IMG/VR virus record: IMGVR_UViG_3300027973_000015
Location: 1 to 35,362 of that record
Source of the DNA: a virus
Reading direction: 5' to 3' (one strand)
DNA: 35,362 bases
The position numbers were made by a program, and so were the translations under genes. The notes beneath the pieces are model-generated. The model did not search any database and was not told the DNA's origin. It saw only the letters and a list, made by a program, of their open reading frames with translations. Below, piece by piece: positions 30,234-35,362 of the stretch. Every line of letters begins with the position of its first letter. The first letter of the stretch is position 1.

Positions 30234-32296
30234 TGATTAGCACAGAGATATACATAGAAAACGAGAAGATTGATCTATTGCAAGATATATCTACTGAGTT
30301 TACTTATGCCATTGACGATGTAAGTGAGTTCGGTAGTCGCAATACTTCTTTTAGCAAAACAATTAGCATACCAGGAACGGCAAATAATAACTTAATTTTT
30401 GGTTACATCTTTGAACTTAACAATGCTAACTTCACAGACAACACGCTTCCGAATGTAGGCTATAACTATAACGTAACTAAACAAGCAAACTGCAAAATCT
30501 TTATTGATAAAGTACAGATATTTAAGGGTACTTTACGAATATTGGAAATAGTTATCGACAAAGAAACTATTGAATACCAATGTAGCGTGTTTGGGGAACT
30601 TGGCGGTTTTATTAACCAATTAGGAAATAAGCGTTTAGAAGATTTAGATTTTAGCGCATACGACCATACTTATAGCGTAGCTAATATTAGTGCGAGTTGG
30701 GATAACGTAGGGGGTTCTGGGTATTACTATCCGCTTATTGATTACGGAAGTGTTAGCACGGGTACATACGGAGTAGCTAAAAAGGACTTTCAATACACAA
30801 CCTTTAGACCTGCTTTGTATGTAAAGGAATATATAGATAAGATATTTGCAGGTACAGATTATACATTTGATTGCTCGTTCTTTGACACGCCTTTATTTAC
30901 AAGGCTTATTATACCGCATAATCAAACTACAATTACTGCTCTAAATAATACAAGCTTTAGTGCAAGTGCTAATATAGAAACAGTTAATCTAACAGGTAGC
31001 AGAAACGTAAAATATACTATAATAACTGCTGGTAGCTTTAGTCCTAATGTTGCAGGAGATATATTTACTTATACAAGTGGAACGAGCCTTACAACAAATA
31101 TGGCTATATCTCTTAATTTTATTGTTACATATTTTGATGCTACAAGACCTAATATTTCTGTTGTATTATATAAAAACGGAGCGCAAATAGGCAGAGAAGA
31201 TTTCGATGCAAGTGTTAATAATATTATTAGTTCTTCTATACAAGTTGATAATATTACATTCAATAATACAGATACTTTTTATGTTCGTTTAGTAGCAAGT
31301 TTAATGACAGTTGATATAGATTATGGAAGGACTTATATAACTACTACTACACCTACACAAGTACAGATTAACTTAGGCGAAGGCATCAAAGTAAACGAGA
31401 CTATTCCAAGAGGTATATTCCAAAGAGATTTCTTTTTGAGCATAGTTAAATTATTTAATCTTTACGTTTATGAGAATAAGTTTAACGACAAAGAACTGGT
31501 TATTAGTCCGTTTGTGGACTTCTATCCTACTACATCAGCTAACGCAGAAGATTGGACTAATAAAATAGATAGATCAAAGCCTTTAAGCATTAAGCCAATG
31601 AGTGAGATTAATGCTCGTTACTATAATTATAAGTTCAAACAAGACAATGACTTCTATAACGAAAACTATCGCAAGAAGTACACAGAAGGTTATGGCGATT
31701 TTATATACGATACTGAATTTGACTTTGTAAAAGAAACCGATAATTTAGAAGTTATATTTGCGGCATCTGTACTTTACCAAGCAACAGGACAAGACAAAGT
31801 GTTTCCTGCAATCTATAAGAAGTCAAACACAAATAGTGCTGAGGACAGAATGGATAGCATCATTCGTATAATGCAGACAAAGAAGATTACAAGCGTAACA
31901 AGTTGGAACATTTTAAATACAAGTACTGTATTAGGTAGCTTTACAAGTTATGGTTATGCAGGACATTTAAACGACCCAATCAATTCTACAAGCGACATTA
32001 ACTTTGGCGCACCTAAAGAAGTACAATTTGCACCTTCTAACTTTACAGAGTTTAATGTGTTTAACGAATTTCATAGCCCTTACCTTGCAGAGATTACAAA
32101 CAAGGATAGTAAACTATTAAGTTGCTTTGGTTTATTAGACATAGTAGACATTTTCAATTTAGATTTTAGCAAGTATGTTTATATAGACGGGGTATTGTTT
32201 AGGCTTAATAAGGTCGAGAACTTTAACCCAATGGAATACAACACAACTAAACTATCATTTTTAAAAGTAATTAATACACGATACCCAATAATATAA
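30233..32296 (+). CDS. Large tail-tip / baseplate protein
   Basis: A 687-residue beta-rich protein. The start is MISTEIYIENEKIDLLQDIS, followed by SRNTSFSKTISIPGTANNN, a signature of tail-tip hub proteins in these phages. A central insert with many Thr/Asn strands (about 240-370) may be variable. The C-terminal hub-like part includes NARYYNYKFKQDNDFYNE. It starts at the stop of the previous gene. Confidence 0.65.
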   Translation: MISTEIYIENEKIDLLQDISTEFTYAIDDVSEFGSRNTSFSKTISIPGTANNNLIFGYIFELNNANFTDNTLPNVGYNYNVTKQANCKIFIDKVQIFKGTLRILEIVIDKETIEYQCSVFGELGGFINQLGNKRLEDLDFSAYDHTYSVANISASWDNVGGSGYYYPLIDYGSVSTGTYGVAKKDFQYTTFRPALYVKEYIDKIFAGTDYTFDCSFFDTPLFTRLIIPHNQTTITALNNTSFSASANIETVNLTGSRNVKYTIITAGSFSPNVAGDIFTYTSGTSLTTNMAISLNFIVTYFDATRPNISVVLYKNGAQIGREDFDASVNNIISSSIQVDNITFNNTDTFYVRLVASLMTVDIDYGRTYITTTTPTQVQINLGEGIKVNETIPRGIFQRDFFLSIVKLFNLYVYENKFNDKELVISPFVDFYPTTSANAEDWTNKIDRSKPLSIKPMSEINARYYNYKFKQDNDFYNENYRKKYTEGYGDFIYDTEFDFVKETDNLEVIFAASVLYQATGQDKVFPAIYKKSNTNSAEDRMDSIIRIMQTKKITSVTSWNILNTSTVLGSFTSYGYAGHLNDPINSTSDINFGAPKEVQFAPSNFTEFNVFNEFHSPYLAEITNKDSKLLSCFGLLDIVDIFNLDFSKYVYIDGVLFRLNKVENFNPMEYNTTKLSFLKVINTRYPII

Positions 32297-32299
32297 GTT

Positions 32300-34537
32300 A
32301 TGGCAGAAGAGAACGTAGGTATAAATATAACAGTAGGCGGTAACCAAGACCAAGCTTTAGGCTCTTTAAAAAAGCAGTTAAAAGAAGCGACCGCTGAAGT
32401 ACAAGAATTGTCTGATAAGTTTGGCGCAACGTCTGAGCAAGCCGTAAACGCAGCAAAAAAAGCAGCAGAACTTAAAGACCAAATCGGAGACTCTAAAGCA
32501 TTGATTGATGCCTTTAACCCAGATACAAAGTTTAAAGCGTTTTCACAAACACTTGGAGCAGTTGCCGGTGGCTTCTCTGCAGTACAAGGAGCATTAGGTT
32601 TAGTTGGTGTAGAAGGTAAAGATTTTGAAAAAACATTGCTTAAAGTACAATCAGCACTTGCACTATCTCAAGGACTTGAACAATTAGGGGACTTAGGCGA
32701 TGCGTTTAATAATGTAAAAACTGTAGCCGTAAATGGTTTTAAAGCAATCAAAACTGCTATTGGTTCTACAGGTATAGGACTTATAGTAGTTGCTTTAGGT
32801 GCAATCTATGCTTATTGGGATGACATTAAGGAAGTAGTAAGCGGAGTTAGTGATGAGCAAAAGAAACTAAACCAAAGTACAAATGATAATTTAAAGGCTC
32901 AACAAGAAAAGTTAAGTGCAATAGATGGGCAGTCTAATCAGCTAAGACTTCAAGGCAAAAGCGAAAGGGATATTTTAAATTTAAAGATAAAGCAAACTGA
33001 CCAAACTATTAAAGATGCTATAATTAGCATACAAAATGCAAAGAATACAAAGGCGGCTCAAGTAGCAGCAGCACAAAGAAACTTTGAATTTACAAAAGGT
33101 CTTTTAAACCTTTTATCATTACCAGTAACTGCGGTACTTGCAGCAGCAGACGCACTCGGTACGGCATTGGGTAAAAATTATGGATTGCTTGATAAATATA
33201 CAGGTGGTCTTGCAAAGTTTGCGTTTGACCCTGCACAAACTGCAAAAGATGGTGACGCTACAATTAAAGAAGCAGAAGCTACTTTAGAAAAATTAAAAGA
33301 AGGTAGAGCAACTGCTCAAATAGGTTTACAAAATTTAGATAAGCAAGGAGCGTCAGATGCTCAGGCAATAAGAAAACAAAAAGAGGAAGCTGAAAAAGAT
33401 GCACAAGCAATTTTAGCAGAAGCTAATAAAAAATTAAAAACAGAACAAGAACAAGAGTTATTAAATATAACACAAGCATATGCTGAAAAGAAAAAGAAGT
33501 TAGAATTAGCAGGAGTAAAAGACAATGGAGATTTAGCAGCAGCAGAACAAAAAGAAAGACAAGTTGTATTAGATAAATATACTAAAGAAGCAAAAGATTT
33601 AAAAGATAAAAATGATAAAGAGGCAAAAGAAAAAGAGGCTGCATTTCAAAAAGAATTAAATAAAATTACTCTTGAAACAAAGTTAGAAGGTATTGTAAAC
33701 GAAAACGCAAAGGCAAGAGAACAATTACTTGCAAGTTATGTGCAACAAAGATTAGATATAGATGTTAATGAAAATTTAACTGCTGAACAAAAGAGTTCTT
33801 TAAAATTAGCATTAGCAACTAAAGAAAAACAAGCACTTGATGCATTACAATTAACAGAAGATAAAAGATTAGCTGCTAAAGAAATAACTGACTTAGATGC
33901 AAGAATAGCTAAAAATAATGCTGATTTAGAAATAGAAAAGAATTTATTAAATGAAAAAGATATACTTCTCAAAGATGCGTATGCTAAAAAATTAATAACA
34001 GAAGAGCAATTTACCGCAGCAATAGATGCTAATGCAAAGGCAAGAACTGAGATAGATAAGCAAGAGACAGAAGCTAAAGTTAGAAACGCAGAAATCGCTT
34101 CTCAGTTATTAAACACTATTGCTGATGTACTTGGTAAAAATACTGCGGCAGGAAAAGTAGCAGCTATTGCTTCAACTACGATTGATACTTATTTAGGCGC
34201 ACAAAAAGCATATACTTCTCAGCTAATACCTGGAGACCCTTCGTCTCCTATTAGAGCCGCTATTGCTGCCGGTATTGCAGTTGTAGGTGGTCTTAAAAAC
34301 GTTAAGTCAATATTAGCAGTAAAAACTCCAGGAGGCGGAGGCGGAGGAAGTGTGCCAAGTATATCAGCAGCAGCACCAATAGCACCCCCACAACCTCAAG
34401 CACAAACGACAACTTTAGATAATAGAAGTATAAACGCAATAGGAAATCAAACAACGAGGGCTTATGTAGTGGAAAGCGATGTAACGGGTAGTCAACAACG
34501 TATGGCAGCTATTCAGCAAAGAGCAAGGTTCGGTTAA
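32300..34537 (+). CDS. Tape measure protein
   Basis: A 745-residue protein. It has an N-terminal helical region (LGSLKKQLKEATAEVQELSD), hydrophobic segments at about 88-108 and 155-172 (STGIGLIVVALGAIYAYW), then a very long Lys/Glu/Ala coiled coil (about 350-600), and a C-terminal hydrophobic region with AAGKVAAIASTTIDTYLGAQ and a Gly-rich stretch (GGGGGGS). This is the plan of the ruler that sets tail length. By the usual 0.15 nm per residue rule it predicts a tail of about 110 nm. It is unusual that it follows the tail-tip genes instead of preceding them. Confidence 0.88.
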   Translation: MAEENVGINITVGGNQDQALGSLKKQLKEATAEVQELSDKFGATSEQAVNAAKKAAELKDQIGDSKALIDAFNPDTKFKAFSQTLGAVAGGFSAVQGALGLVGVEGKDFEKTLLKVQSALALSQGLEQLGDLGDAFNNVKTVAVNGFKAIKTAIGSTGIGLIVVALGAIYAYWDDIKEVVSGVSDEQKKLNQSTNDNLKAQQEKLSAIDGQSNQLRLQGKSERDILNLKIKQTDQTIKDAIISIQNAKNTKAAQVAAAQRNFEFTKGLLNLLSLPVTAVLAAADALGTALGKNYGLLDKYTGGLAKFAFDPAQTAKDGDATIKEAEATLEKLKEGRATAQIGLQNLDKQGASDAQAIRKQKEEAEKDAQAILAEANKKLKTEQEQELLNITQAYAEKKKKLELAGVKDNGDLAAAEQKERQVVLDKYTKEAKDLKDKNDKEAKEKEAAFQKELNKITLETKLEGIVNENAKAREQLLASYVQQRLDIDVNENLTAEQKSSLKLALATKEKQALDALQLTEDKRLAAKEITDLDARIAKNNADLEIEKNLLNEKDILLKDAYAKKLITEEQFTAAIDANAKARTEIDKQETEAKVRNAEIASQLLNTIADVLGKNTAAGKVAAIASTTIDTYLGAQKAYTSQLIPGDPSSPIRAAIAAGIAVVGGLKNVKSILAVKTPGGGGGGSVPSISAAAPIAPPQPQAQTTTLDNRSINAIGNQTTRAYVVESDVTGSQQRMAAIQQRARFG

Positions 34538-34567
34538 ATGATAACAATTTATAAAAATTAATATTTA
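34537..34567 (+). promoter_or_regulatory. Candidate promoter before the capsid protease fusion
   Basis: AATGAT (34537) and AATATTTA (34560-34567) have the same 23-bp offset as in the scaffold promoter (2045, 2068). The ATG at 34573 is five bases after the box, matching 4313 and 28364. Confidence 0.45.
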
Positions 34568-34572
34568 CCATT

Positions 34573-35362
34573 ATGGACTTACCTGTTTATTTATTAGACA
34601 TTAGCGAGGATATGAATGACGATGCCGAGGTCGATTATGTGGCACTCGTTGACAAACCTGCTATACAAAAGAACTGGAATGCATTTAAAAATCAACAACG
34701 TTTTGAAGTGGTTAGCGAAGATAAGCGTATTATTTCTGGACCTCTTATGCTTGCTGACGTACCTATTTTTAGGAGCGATGCTACTTATGGCGATTACTAT
34801 GTTGTCTTTTCTAAAGATACTATTTTTAAGATTGCGCAAAAGTTTTTCAAAAGAGGCTACCAATCAAACGTAAACTTGATGCACTCTCCTGACAAACAAG
34901 TCGAAGGTGTTACTATGTTTGAAAGCTTTATTACAGACGAAAGCAGAGGCATACAACCAATGAAAGGTTTTGAAGATGCACCTGACGGGTCGTGGTTTGG
35001 TTCTTTTAAAGTAGACAACGAAGGGGTGTGGAACGATGTTAAAGAGGGTAAATTCAAAGGCTTTAGTGTAGAGGGATTGTTTACTTACAAGACAAAGCCT
35101 AACAAAGAACAAGAGTTAATGAATCAAGTATATAGAATACTTGAGCAAGTTAATTTTGGCGGACCTGGTAGTGGTAGAAGGTCAGAAGGTGGTGGGGACA
35201 AAGAAACAACTGTAAGCGCTCCTACTTCAAAAATAAATGTACAAAAAGAAGATGTAGATAATGTAATTGAAAAAGCAAAGCAATCTGGGGGGGAAATAGA
35301 TAAATTAGGAAAAGATTTAGCTTCAAAATATGGTGGAGTTGTTACACCTATAAACTATAAAT
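34573..35362 (+). CDS. Capsid maturation protease (XkdF-like), N-terminal part of a fusion with a RelA/SpoT-like synthetase
   Basis: The gene starts at ATG 34573 (MDLPVYLLDI) and continues across the join to 597, making 419 residues. Residues 1-175 have the plan of XkdF-type prohead serine proteases: YVALVDKPAIQKNW (about 22-35), VNLMHSPDKQVEG with probable catalytic His104, and FKGFSVEGLF with probable nucleophile Ser165. These enzymes cleave the scaffold and mature the capsid from inside the procapsid. Residues 196-207 (GGPGSGRRSEGG) form a Gly-rich linker common after phage head domains. From about 240 the protein becomes the synthetase domain described at 1-597. Self-cleavage in the linker could leave the synthetase free inside the head. 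The last 127 bases repeat 1-127. Confidence 0.85.
   Translation, partial: MDLPVYLLDISEDMNDDAEVDYVALVDKPAIQKNWNAFKNQQRFEVVSEDKRIISGPLMLADVPIFRSDATYGDYYVVFSKDTIFKIAQKFFKRGYQSNVNLMHSPDKQVEGVTMFESFITDESRGIQPMKGFEDAPDGSWFGSFKVDNEGVWNDVKEGKFKGFSVEGLFTYKTKPNKEQELMNQVYRILEQVNFGGPGSGRRSEGGGDKETTVSAPTSKINVQKEDVDNVIEKAKQSGGEIDKLGKDLASKYGGVVTPINYK
35236..35362. repeat. Terminal direct repeat, right copy (circular-contig overlap)
   Basis: Exact copy of 1-127. Removing one copy gives a circular sequence of 35235 bp. Confidence 0.95.

Noticed and set aside
34616-34873. Plus-strand ORF of 85 residues with membrane-like stretches
   Set aside because: It lies wholly inside the protease gene in another frame; the protease frame has clear family motifs.
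1-35362. Prophage with integration module, tRNA genes or CRISPR array
   Set aside because: No integrase, repressor, att-like pair, tRNA cloverleaf or spaced repeat array was found by reading both strands.

Overview
The window is the complete genome of a tailed, siphovirus-like phage, about 35.2 kb, linearised from a circular assembly. Its first 127 bases (1-127) are repeated exactly at its end (35236-35362), and one gene runs across the break. The host is almost certainly a Bacteroidota bacterium. Strong promoters have the Bacteroidota form TTG/TTTG - about 20 bp - TAnnTTTG (14994, 24754, and 1949 on the minus strand), Shine-Dalgarno sites are rare, DNA is AT-rich, and several proteins have the look of Bacteroidetes phage families (ERF, DUF1376-like organizer, fibre repeats of the SSADWTTFNNKQ type). 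No integrase, CI-type repressor, DNA polymerase, helicase, tRNA or CRISPR was seen. A lytic phage using the host replisome is the simplest reading.

Layout in circular order. (1) 23.1-24.7 kb: terminase small and large subunits. (2) 24.7-27.5 kb: a promoter and many small accessory genes, including a very AT-rich segment and a tandem gene family. (3) 27.5-34.5 kb: tail genes, with a tail-chaperone pair that looks joined by a -1 frameshift, baseplate-type proteins and the tape measure. (4) 34.57 kb through the break to 0.6 kb: capsid protease. (5) 2.1-7.8 kb: scaffold, major capsid, portal and connectors. (6) 7.8-10.6 kb: tail fibre. (7) 11.0-13.4 kb: lysis cassette (holins, spanin-like proteins, GH19 endolysin). 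(8) 13.4-22.8 kb: early metabolism genes: exonuclease, MazG-like protein, GNAT, ERF recombinase, DnaA domain IV protein, replisome organizer, VRR-NUC nuclease, sigma-like protein, an acyltransferase/glycosyltransferase set, a HAD protein and an HNH nuclease. Only two genes (817-1917) are on the minus strand.

The most striking system spans the break. The 419-residue capsid protease (XkdF-like, His104/Ser165) continues after a GGPGSGRR linker into a complete RelA/SpoT-type nucleotide pyrophosphokinase domain with the expected Asp285, Tyr327 and Glu343. Facing it, on the minus strand and under its own host-type promoter, is a small alarmone hydrolase (HD fold, HDxxED intact). A synthetase built into a capsid protein beside an independently expressed hydrolase looks like a virion-borne toxin with a protective enzyme, comparable with toxSAS toxin-antitoxin pairs and with MuF polymorphic toxins. 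This is inference from sequence; the specific arrangement is not one I recognise as described.

Other notable structures are: an RNA leader with interleaved stems (possible pseudoknot) and a 6-codon ORF before the replisome organizer; a 27-bp operator-like repeat shared by two promoters; a TATATTTA-type box placed five bases before start codons, suggesting leaderless late transcripts; and an unusual lysis region with three spanin-like proteins.
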